From NCBI RefSeq assembly GCF_000247695.1, contig NW_004624747.1, forward strand, positions 15,982,137-16,046,136: a stretch of 64,000 nucleotides of DNA, written 5' to 3'. The stretch comes from Heterocephalus glaber (Eukaryota; Chordata; Mammalia; Rodentia; Bathyergidae). Shown here one piece after another: positions 37,351 through 46,203 of this stretch. The notes beneath the pieces are model-generated. The model saw nothing but the letters and a program-made list of their open reading frames with translations, was not told the origin of the DNA and did no database searches. A program made the position numbers and the translations under genes. Within the stretch, counting starts at the first letter, position 1, and each line of letters opens with the position of its first letter.

Positions 37351-37542
37351 GTGCCAGGTATAATGTTGATTACTTGTAATCACAGCACTCTGGGAGGCTG
37401 AGGCAGGAGGATTGCAAGTTTAGATCCATCCTGGGCAATTTAGTGACTTAGCAATACCCTGAAATAAGTAAGTAACTATTTAAAAGGGCTAGTGATATAA
37501 CTCAGTGCCGAGGTCCTGGTTCAATTCCCAGTACTGAAAAAG
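37351..37542 (+). repeat. Dimeric B1-ID SINE
   Basis: Contains gcactctgggaggctgaggc and aggaggattgcaagtttaga, linker, then ggctagtgatataactcagt and gttcaattcccagtactg. It is followed directly by a GGAA purine tract that may have grown from its tail. Confidence 0.9.
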
Positions 37543-37544
37543 GA

Positions 37545-37600
37545 TGGAGGGAGGAAGGGAAGGAGAGAGGAAGGGAGGAATGGAGGGAGGAAGGACATAT
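37545..37600. repeat. GGAA/GGGA purine tract after the SINE tail
   Basis: Almost pure A/G: ggatggagggaggaagggaa and similar units, adjoining the A-rich SINE end. Confidence 0.85.
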
Positions 37601-38269
37601 GTGCCATCTCTTTTTATTGATTCTTAGGGAATGTTTCAGAGACACAGATAATATGTTTCCTTCCTATAGCAGTGAGGCCATCCTCTTGGCCATGCTGAGG
37701 TTTGTATACCTGGCCTGAAATGATTTGTATTTTCTTGACATGTAATGTAAGTGACTAAAAATCACAATAACAGTCTCATCTGCTTATGTGGTTTATCCCA
37801 TTTAATGCACTCCCCTGCTTAATTATGTGATGTCTTGAATAGGTAGAAGCCATCATCATTTCCATTATACAATGTGAAATCTGAGGCTAGCAGGTGGTAG
37901 AGATGGATCATAAACCCTTGGTTTTCTGGCTCCAAATCCATGGCTTTGACGGTCACGCATTGATGAGGCATGCCCAGCAAGGCTGGGAGGCAGGGGGACA
38001 TCTGGAGGTAATTTTTAGTGTGTGCCACTGGGGGCTCCATGGATGGAAAGAACTGAAGAACCTTAGCCTCAAACCCTGGAACTTCCTGTTAGTATGGTGG
38101 ATAGAGTGGTCTACAGGCAGCTGGACTCGCTCCTGTAAATGAGGCTTGCAAAACAAGAGAAAAGAAGGCTCTGCCAGTTCCCAGATCTCTTCCAACATGA
38201 GAATGACAGCCCTGTGGCTCCTCCCAGTAATGGCTAGGCCAGTGACACCGCCCCCATACACACAAGCGC

Positions 38270-38272
38270 ATG

Positions 38273-38313
<41 letters not shown>
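38270..38313. repeat. Mixed CG/CA dinucleotide repeat
   Basis: A short cgcatgcgcgcgcaca lead passes into about 16 ca units. Confidence 0.92.
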
Positions 38314-38315
<2 letters not shown>

Positions 38316-38609
38316 CAGTGGCGTTTCACCACTGCTTCTGGGGCCTGAGTGCTTCTGCGGCCTGAGTGCTTCTGCCTATGTCTTGGGTTCCATGTTCCAG
38401 AACATCACCAGTCCTGCTCTAGCAGAATTCCAAGGAGGAGCTGGTGACAAGCGTCCACTCTGCTGGGAGCAGGACCAACTTACATGTCCATGCTGTCACC
38501 TGGTCCTTCAGCACAAAGTGCTTTAAGCAACGTGTGTCCGTCAGATAGGTAACCAAAGATACTCAACAGAGAAATAAATGCAACATAGTAAGAATTAGTA
38601 GTGGCGGTG

Positions 38610-38830
38610 GTAAAAGGATCCATTTATTAGACACTTACTATAGTCTATGTGCACTGTGAAAACTCAAAACTATTATGTCATTGAATCCTCAGAGATGCCT
38701 TGAATAAGCACTGCTTACATCTGTACTTTATAGAAGCAGAAACTGTGACTCAGAGAAGTTAAATAATTTGTTCACAGTCACAAAGCTAAGTCGAAAAGCT
38801 AAGGGTCTAGCTCCAAAGCCTTTGCTCTCT
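38610..38830 (-). repeat. MIR SINE
   Basis: Contains attagacacttactatagtc, agcagaaactgtgactcaga and gaagttaaataatttgttca, then cagtcacaaagctaag. Long reverse MIR. Confidence 0.8.
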
Positions 38831-38884
38831 TTTAAGGTGACACCAAGAACATAGTAACAATAATAATCAAGTGAAAATTAAACA

Positions 38885-39225
38885 CAAAATAATATACTAA
38901 AAAATAAAGCTTGTTTTGCACTCAACACCTAGCTCCCACCCCCTTCCTGAGAAATAACCACTGTTACTGATAAGCTTGGGTTATTTTTCCAAAAATATTT
39001 AGTGTATCTCCACACTAACAGGGATGAAATATAGATGAATATATAAAATGGCTATATAAATATACTTCTATATCAGTGTTGTCCACCTTGCTTTTTAAGC
39101 TCTTTTTATATCTAACCCCCACCGCTTATTTAATGCCTGCCCAGAATTCTATTGTGTGGATGTATATCTGGTTATTTAGTCACCCTCTACTGACAAGTCC
39201 TTAGATTTCCTCAGTCTCTCGATAA
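38885..39225 (+). repeat. Old L1M-type 3' fragment
   Basis: Contains gagaaataaccactgttact, then aatatataaaatggctatat, ccaccttgctttttaagctc, cagaattctattgtgtggat and ctactgacaagtccttagat. This block order is typical of old L1 3' ends. Confidence 0.6.
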
Positions 39226-39238
39226 CCCTGCAAGGAAG

Positions 39239-39240
<2 letters not shown>

Positions 39241-39272
<32 letters not shown>
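39241..39272. repeat. (TG)n dinucleotide repeat
   Basis: About 15 tg units, directly after the L1-type fragment. Confidence 0.95.
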
Positions 39273-39273
<1 letters not shown>

Positions 39274-40119
39274 AAAGATGTTCTCTACAGTTTATCTACA
39301 AGAGAAATTCCAAAATTTCAACTGTCAGGCCACAGATCTCTGTATTTAAAATTTGGGGTAGATATTGTCAAGCTGTCATGGAAAGAGGTTGTACCAAGCA
39401 GCAGTGTGAGAGAGTGCGGGTCTCCCAAACCCCCTGCAACAGGATATCCTGTCTAATTTTCAGCAATCATCAGTGCTTTTACTCCTAACTCCCGGCTGAG
39501 CCTAGTACTACCCCTGGGATGTGGGCATTAGGTCTGGGAAGTTCAGAGTCATCTTGAACAAACAGCAGCCATGACACTGGGGGAATTCCATGGCTGTGGG
39601 GATGTTCTGGGACCAGATGCTCACATCTTTGGGATCCCCAAAGCACCACATGCCCACTTACTCCCCTGTCTTGCAGGGGGTTGGCAGGTTCGCAGCTATG
39701 ACTTCACTGGTGTGGGAGCAAGCACTCCAACTTGACTCCTGGGTGGTGATCTCATGGGGGGGAAAGACTGCAAATTAGCTGTTGAAGAGATGTAAGGAAG
39801 TTGATTGTTTTGGGTTGATTTTTTTAAGAGGAGCACAGTTGGGTTTACGCTTTCAGTCTTTTGTTTGTATGAGGAATGGCGTATTTTATTTTGCTTTTTT
39901 ATAAGACTTGGAGAACTTGGAATTTGTTTTTAAATGAGATTGGAGGGAGATGGGAAATAGGGCTGGAACTCCATGAGCGATACTGTAGGTGTACAAACTG
40001 AGAACAGCCAAGAGTTCACACACAGGCTGGGTTTTGTTTTCTTTAATATTGTTCATTTGAAAGGTAATGCACGTGTGATTAAAAAAATAATTTGCATGAT
40101 ATTTAAGTAGAAAAAAGAG

Positions 40120-40335
40120 CATTCAATGCCAAGTAAGTCTCCCTCCTACTTCTGACTTCCAGTATACCTTGTAAGATACAGCCATTAGTATCTGTTCCTT
40201 TCAGAATAATTGCTGCCTTTATGGGTATAGAATTTACTCATTTGCACCTTTTTTTTTTCACCTAATGGCATATCACGGAGCTGATTTTTTTTATTTGAGA
40301 ATAGAGATCCTCATTCTTTTAAATGGCTCATTCCC
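40120..40335 (+). repeat. Possible old L1-type 3' fragment
   Basis: The runs 'tctgttcctttcagaataat', 'ctcatttgcacc', 'ttttcacctaatggcatatc' and 'attcttttaaatggctcatt' resemble the same class as 38,885-39,225. Weak. Confidence 0.45.
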
Positions 40336-40744
40336 AGTTCACGTAGGTTAGATTTGAACTGACACTTAGAAGGCAGGAATTGAGCTGCTGGGTAATTAGT
40401 CTGGGCCACATCCTACTATGGCCTCACCTCACATGGTTCTAGGTGAGTTTTCTCTCTTCTCATCCTATTTTCACCACTCCTCAATGGCCAGCCTCAAAAG
40501 TGACAAGATGTTTACAAACCTCCTTTGTCACTTTTCTGTTTTCCTTAGAAGATAATATTTTAGGAAGCATCTTCTGCCGGGCTAAGTGACCGCTAGATTC
40601 CAAGGGGGACTGGAAGGAAAGTAGAATACAGAGAGAACGGTAGAATACAGACTGTAGTACAGTAGTCATGGCTTAGACCCACACTGCCCAATGCCCATAG
40701 ATCAAGAACCATGAGCTCTTGGTCCACTTTAGAGTTAGAGGTGA

Positions 40745-40825
40745 GGGTTGGGGATATAGCTCAGTGGTAGACCACTTACCTAGCATGTGCAAGGCTCTGG
40801 GTTCTATTCCCTACACTGCAAAGAA
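40745..40825 (+). repeat. ID-type SINE monomer
   Basis: The run 'ggttggggatatagctcagt', then 'ggtagaccacttacctagca', 'tgtgcaaggctctgggttct' and 'attccctacactgcaaag'. Full-length ID body with both internal promoter boxes. Not a functional tRNA gene. Confidence 0.92.
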
Positions 40826-42109
40826 AATTTGTTTTCATAGTAATTTTGTTTGGCCCAATATATCCATAAGGCTCATCTCCACATGTAGTCCATATTTTAA
40901 AGTTATTAAGATGTTTCATGTTCTTTTTCTCATTCTGGTCTTTGACACTCAAGCTGTGCTTTGCTCTTCCAGTGCCTCTCAACCTCAGCTGAGGTGGCCC
41001 AGCCACAGGCAAGGTCCCTAGTGGCCATCTATGGCAAGTGGCCGCCATATTGGACCCCACATCTCTGGACCATCCAACCTCAGGTGGTCCGTACTTCAAT
41101 TTTCCAGGCCTCTGTTTCTCTTTTTTGAATGAGGGAGGCAGACTGGAGAACTCAAAGACTCCTTCCTCTTCATCCTAGTCTTTATCTGATTTTAACTGAT
41201 AGGAATGGGAAGCCATAACAAACCAGGACAAACCGGTATCCTGAGAGCAGCATAATGTCCTCATCTGTAAACTGGAAATTACTAAATATGACCCCATCCA
41301 TGTGTGGGGAAAGTGTGGTGACAGATGAGGTTGCGCTTTGGGGAGGTAGAAGAAGGAGAGGCATCGTGTTGTGGGATCACCATTAGGATTATGATTGACA
41401 ATGGAGAACGTTCAGAATCCACTCACTGAGCCCCAGGGCTATCTATGTGCTCATTTAATATCTCTTAACCACAGCCACCATATCTGTCTGCAAGATAGGG
41501 ATAAAAACGACACTGAATTCATACCATGACTATAAGAACTAAAAAAGACAACCATGCAGAGGGCTTGGCACCAGGCTTAGCACACAGCCGATCCTTAGCC
41601 ACTCAGGAATGCTGTCATTCCAACCCTCTGCCTGCAGAAATGAGGCCCTGGTGAGGAGTGGCACGCCCGAGGTCACACAGCAAGCAGGCAGTGTCAGCCG
41701 CTAGCCTATCTTGGCTCCTTCCTTCTCACTGGCAGTCATCCCCGATAGTCAGCCACTAATTTCCTCGCAGAAAGGTAAATGAGATAAATATGCCCGAAAC
41801 TGCTCAAGTACTCGAAAGAGGCTTGAGTCCAAGTATTGTTTCCATGGTATGTACTTTGGCATGCATGCTCATGCGACTTGTTTCAAATCCTGCCTCCAAA
41901 GGGTGGAGGCTGGCTTGGCAGGCTGTTTGGCCAGCTTCCATCTCCCTGTGGACCTGCCCACCGCCATGACCAGGGTGCGTTTCCTCAGTGTGATTTCCAG
42001 GGATGGGCTCCCTTCTAGACCGTGCAGAAAGTCCCTTTGGTAGGACTGTGACAGAGCAGAAAGTGCACTGAATTAAGACCCAAGAAGCCCAAACTATGCC
42101 ATGTTACAT

Positions 42110-42275
42110 AACAGTAACAGGAACTGCATTTCTGAACATTGACTCTGTGCCACTGCTAAGTTCTCTGGATTTGCTTATTTCACTGAGTTCTGCCAGTTAC
42201 TCAGCAAGAAGGTTTTCCACTAACGACCCCATCTTACAGATGAGGAAACTGAGGTTCAGAGCAAATAAAGAACTC
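42110..42275 (-). repeat. MIR SINE
   Basis: Contains tgactctgtgccactgctaa, then ccccatcttacagatgagga and aactgaggttcagagcaaat. Reverse MIR. Confidence 0.78.
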
Positions 42276-42540
42276 ACCCAGAAACACACTGATAGAGGCA
42301 GGAAGGACCTTAAAAATCTTCCTGGTGGCGGGAGGGTGACATGAGGAGGCTCATGGAAACTGGCTATTCGAAAACTGCGAAAAGTGCATTCCCCTGCCAC
42401 AGCTTAATTTATGTATCTATCAAAGGAGAATAGTTGAACTGACCCTGGTCAGGACAAGGAAAAAATATGATGGTGGATGAGGATGTTGTTTGGGAAGGAA
42501 AATGAGAAAGAGAGAAGGTATTGTGGAATTGTTATTAAGA

Positions 42541-42627
42541 TTTTTTTTTTCCAGTACCGGGGATTGAACTCAGGATCTTGCACTTGCCAGGCAGCTGCAG
42601 CGCTGCTGAGCTACATCCCTGGCCCTC
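42541..42627 (-). repeat. ID-type SINE with target-site duplication
   Basis: A minus-strand ID body seen on + as a T run (42,541-42,550), then 'ggggattgaactcaggatct' and 'ctgagctacatccctggccc'. Flanks TTATTAA (42,532-42,538 and 42,628-42,634) form a preserved short target duplication. Confidence 0.9.
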
Positions 42628-42689
42628 TTATTAAATTGTGATTGACAGTGGAAAGGGTTCAGAATGTGTAGATCACACTGTTCTCTCTA

Positions 42690-42782
42690 TGTGTCTGTCT
42701 ATCTGCCTGTCTGCCTGCCTAACTGTCTGTCTGTCTGTCTGTCTGTCTGTGTACATGTCTCTGTGTGTGTGTGTGTGTGTAT
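42690..42782. repeat. (TCTG)n and (TG)n compound microsatellite
   Basis: Imperfect tctg/cctg units, then seven clean tctg units, then about nine tg units. Confidence 0.93.
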
Positions 42783-42884
42783 CTCAGCAGTCATTTCCCT
42801 GGCCTTTCCTAAGGTCTGAGAGGGAAATCACACCCTAGTTTCCCAAGCACCAGCCAAGAGCCCTGCCTGATTCTAGCAAGCATA

Positions 42885-42935
42885 GCAGGCAGGAGGGAGG
42901 GAGGAAAGGGGGGGAAGGAGAGAAAGAGAGAGAGC
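42885..42935. repeat. Purine-rich GGGA/GAGA tract
   Basis: A/G-only run with gggagggaggaaa, ggggggaagg and agagagagag segments. Confidence 0.8.
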
Positions 42936-44169
42936 GCCAGCCAAAATAAAGAAATGTAGAGCATGGCCAGGGGAGGCAGGCATCGTAGAATGTTTGCTTT
43001 GCTTCTGTTTTCTTTTTTCGTAAGCAAAATACACCAAAAGTCCAGTCTCTGTCCTTTGCTAAGTTCTGGCCCAAGCCATCATCAGGAAGAAAAGAGGTTA
43101 AGGTCTCTACATCCTCAAGAATCTATCTTCAAGTCCATTCTTCCATGAAAAATCGGAGCCCAGAGCCCAACTTGGACACCTGAGAGAACTCTAGACATCC
43201 CCACTGACTCTGGTCCCAGCTAAGCAGAGAGCATCCTGGGCTCAGTCCCCAGAGGAAACAGGGCTCAGGGAGAGTTCAGGAAGCAAGGAGAATCCCGATC
43301 CTCCCCAGTGACCCAAGGCACAGTGTTCCTGGGGCGTTTCTGTGCACTCCAGAGCCCCAGCAGCAAGATGCTGAAAGACACTCAGCTGGCTGATACATGG
43401 GCCACACAGAGCAGAGAAATGACACAGCGTGAGGGCGATGCATGAATACACAGAGAGAAACACACACACAGAGCTACGCCAGATGGAGATTGCAGGCCGG
43501 GCTGGGCCCGGGGATTCATTATTCCCTCACCCACACAGAGGGGCTGGTGCAGTTATGTAATGCAAGCTGCAGAGATGCTAACCACCCTCCCTTGAGGGGA
43601 TCTAGGAGGTGGCGCCTCCTTTAGGGGGCTGGGAGGGGCCTCTGCACCCACCTCCTGCTCCCAGAGACAGTAGGAGCTTGTCAGTTGCCTCAGCCCTGGG
43701 GTGACCCCCAGGAAATCACCAAAAGGGAAATGAAGGAGTGTCAGTTTATTAGTCGCGGCAGATGAGGGCTCCCTCCTTGTGCTGAAGTGTGGTGGGGTGC
43801 TCACAGGAAAGGCTGTGGGACAGAAATGGAACTGGGACTTGGACAGAGGGTAGGGAAAGAGATGAAGGGGCTCTCTGGTGTCCCCCATCCCCACTCCCAA
43901 CCAACCACAGCTCACCAGCCCCAGTGCAGATGTGCCAGATGCTACAGAACCACCCATGTGGCCAGCTTCCTGTGCACACACCTCTCCTGGGTCACAGAGG
44001 GTCCCCTGCAGGGTCCCGGTTGGCCTCAGGTATCCCAGCCACACCCCATATCCCTGACCTGGGGGAATTAATGACTTGAGAATTGATTGCATTTCAAGAA
44101 GCAAAGTTAGGAGTCAAGAAAATAACTAGACTATAGATTTAAAATAATGAGTGTCTAAGTTTCAAGGGT

Positions 44170-44335
44170 GGAGCTGACTCAATTCCAGATCTTCCTTCTG
44201 TGTTCTTCTCTGGGTGACCTTGGACAAGGAACTAAGCCTTCCTAGCTCTGGCCTCCTTATCTGTTGAGATGTTATTGTAAAGATCAAAGGGGAAGAAAAT
44301 ATATAATAATAAGTGCTCAATAACTATCTACATGC
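44170..44335 (+). repeat. MIR SINE upstream of exon 2
   Basis: Forward MIR: 'ctcaattccagatcttcctt', 'gtgaccttggacaaggaact', 'ctcctt' and 'ataataagtgctcaataact'. It ends 740 bases before the exon 2 acceptor. Confidence 0.75.
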
Positions 44336-45146
44336 TTGCTCTTTTTCTTCTTCAGTCAACAAATAACCACCTACTGTGTGCCTGTGCTAACCCTACGGGT
44401 ACAAAGTCGACTCTTCCTAGTATTTGTCCATCAGGGTTTCAGATGGGTTTGGGGGTACAAATGTCTTCAAGAGTTTGTCGTGGACTCATCTCTTCAGTGT
44501 TGATAATATTTGTGATGTGGCCAATCTATATTTTTGAACTTGAAACAAGCTAGTAATGGCAAAAATGGTCATGAAGGCCAATTGCCATCCCCATTCAGGG
44601 TCCGTGGAAGGTGGCATCATTCTTATTCCAGGGAGGATGTTGTGGGGGTCCTGGAATGAGAATGAGGAGCTCAAAGATCCATACCAGCTGGGCTCCTGAG
44701 CTATGAACAGAAAACGTTTGTTTTGGGCTGTGTAACAAATTGATATGGTGGCTTCTGCAATGGGGAAGAGATAAGAAAGGTCTTATGATAGTTATCATTT
44801 GGTTTCTGGGGCTGACTGTCCAGGGAGACCCTTTGGTCTCTGAGGACTCTGATCATGGAGATGAAACTAGGCAGTCTGTAGCTAGCTGGGAAAGGTGTCC
44901 CCTCGAGAAACGAGGATTTTGTTTCCAGGTCGGCTTCAAAACTCCAGGTATCTTGTGGCTCCCCTTGTCAGCTGACTGCATTTTCCATCTTAGTTTTGAA
45001 GGTGTTGTTGGCTATATTACTTCAATCTCTCTTTTTCACTTCTTTTCCTCCCTTCCCTTGTCCTTTTCAGCTCCAGAAGCCCCAGATCTCATCTGCATCT
45101 AACAGGCTGGTGACCAGGATGCCCAGAGAATTGTCCACATTGTTCA

Positions 45147-45153
45147 TGCGTCA
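45147..45153 (+). promoter_or_regulatory. CRE-like site TGCGTCA in exon 2 leader
   Basis: TGCGTCA carries the CGTCA half-site and resembles AP-1/CRE variants. It lies inside the first upstream ORF, 191 bases before the perfect CRE. Confidence 0.45.
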
Positions 45154-45337
45154 CTGCTAGACACATCCACCAGACACTCCTCCTCCCCAGTCTGCCCCAC
45201 CTGTTGCTTAAGGACACGTCCCACCGCTTCTCCCGACATCTGCCTGATCAACTGTCCCTTCCTAGAGGACAGGAAGGAAGCAGACGCATGAAATCATGCC
45301 AACAATGGCCAAATGGCAATGAACAGTGACGCTGAGT

Positions 45338-45345
45338 TGACGTCA
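45338..45345 (+). promoter_or_regulatory. Perfect palindromic CRE in exon 2 leader
   Basis: TGACGTCA is the full consensus binding site for CREB/ATF factors. It lies 143 bases upstream of the NOS1 start codon. Published rodent work describes a calcium- and CREB-responsive nNOS promoter associated with exon 2 and bearing CREs. That this site is one of them is inferred from its position. Confidence 0.7.
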
Positions 45346-45487
45346 AAGACAGATCACTGAAACGTCTGCAGCCCCTGTCTCCCCTGCTCTTCTCCCAGCA
45401 CAGCCTGAAGCCCAACGCCACCTGTGAAATCATCTTGTCTTGATTTGTTTTGAGGTCTTCAGACAGGACTTTTGGACAGCAGACACC

Positions 45488-46203
45488 ATGGAAGATCACA
45501 TGTTCGGTGTTCAGCAGATCCAACCCAATGTCATTTCTGTCCGCCTCTTCAAGCGCAAAGTGGGGGGCCTGGGATTCCTGGTAAAGGAGCGGGTCAGCAA
45601 GCCACCCGTGATCATCTCTGATCTGATTCGCGGTGGGGCCGCGGAGCAGAGTGGGCTCATCCAGGCCGGAGACATCATTCTTGCAGTCAATGGCCGCCCC
45701 TTGGTGGACTTGAGCTACGACAGTGCCCTGGAAGTGCTCAGGGGCATCGCCTCCGAGACCCATGTGGTCCTCATCCTGAGGGGCCCTGAGGGCTTCACAA
45801 CGCACCTGGAGACCACCTTCATGGGGGATGGGACCCCCAAGACCATCCGAGTGACACAGCCCCTGGGTGCCCCCACCAAAGCAGTCGATCTATCCCACCA
45901 ACAACCGGCCAGCAAAGAGCAGCCACTGGCAGTGGATGGGGCCACTGGTCCTGGGAACGGGCCTCAGCATGCCCAAGACAGTGGGCAAGAAGCCACCTTG
46001 CTCTCCCACACCAACGGCCTGGCTCTCCAGGCCCCAGGCCAGGACCCTGCCAAGAAAAGTGTCAACGTTGATCTCCAAGGCAGCCAGGAGCACAATGAGC
46101 TGCTCCGAGAAATAGAGCCTGTGCTGAGCCTCCTCACCAGTGGGGGCAGTAGAGGGGCACCTGCCAAGGTAGAGATGAAAGACACCGGAGTCCAAGTGGA
46201 CAG
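45488..46203 (+). CDS. NOS1: Neuronal nitric oxide synthase, exon 2 (PDZ domain and N-terminal linker)
   Basis: nNOS makes nitric oxide and citrulline from arginine, with NADPH and oxygen; this exon encodes its targeting region, residues 1-238 plus two bases of codon 239. The start MEDHMFGVQQIQPN is the nNOS N-terminus, in a perfect ACCATGG context. The PDZ domain covers about residues 14-99, with the ligand loop GLGF at 27-30 and the IIxVNGRPL strand at 64-72. The beta-finger follows (about 100-121), including the internal pseudo-ligand ETTF at 108-111. Residue 112 is Met, where human and rat have Thr as I recall them. PDZ and finger pair with PSD-95, syntrophin or NOS1AP at synapses and sarcolemma. 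A variable linker leads to KDTGVQVD (231-238), the core of the DYNLL1/PIN binding segment. The exon ends in phase 2 at a GTAAGC donor. Skipping it is known to give PDZ-less nNOS forms. Confidence 0.98.

Larger units (their letters stand above)
22350..45070 (+). other. NOS1: Probable NOS1 intron 1
   Basis: If the CpG-island exon is used, this 22.7 kb interval is intron 1. It contains no recognisable coding exon. It holds several B1-ID SINEs, L1M fragments, MIRs and simple repeats listed separately. The start depends on which donor is used; further alternative first exons may lie inside but cannot be told from sequence alone. The 23.5-28.3 kb and 28.6-31.5 kb parts contain little identifiable repeat. 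Confidence 0.55.
45071..45487 (+). other. NOS1: NOS1 exon 2, 5' untranslated part
   Basis: The exon begins after a long pyrimidine tract ending in ccttttcag (45,062-45,070), a strong 3' splice site, and the leader runs 417 bases to the ATG. In-frame with the ATG there is a TGA at 45,425-45,427, which closes off any N-terminal extension. Three upstream ORFs are present: 45,119-45,160 (13 codons), 45,288-45,329 (13 codons) and 45,296-45,322 (8 codons), all ending before the main start. They would be expected to lower initiation at the main ATG. The leader also contains CRE-type sites. The exact 5' boundary could differ if an internal start site is used. Confidence 0.85.

Noticed and set aside
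40745..40825. tRNA-like sequence with A- and B-box
   Set aside because: It is an ID SINE body. It continues into the typical SINE 3' text and recurs throughout the window, so it is not a tRNA gene.
42690..42782. CRISPR-like short repeat array
   Set aside because: Units are 4 and 2 bases with no spacers: a microsatellite in a mammalian intron.
43553..44104. 183-codon minus-strand frame upstream of exon 2
   Set aside because: No recognisable motif and no splice or poly(A) context. Probably chance.
45440..45487. 16-codon N-terminal extension of the NOS1 frame
   Set aside because: It begins with TTG, not ATG, and an in-frame TGA lies at 45,425-45,427. The ATG at 45,488 has a perfect context and matches the nNOS N-terminus.
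45248..45805. 185-codon antisense frame over NOS1 exon 2
   Set aside because: Shadow of the conserved sense coding sequence; the translation has no known domain.
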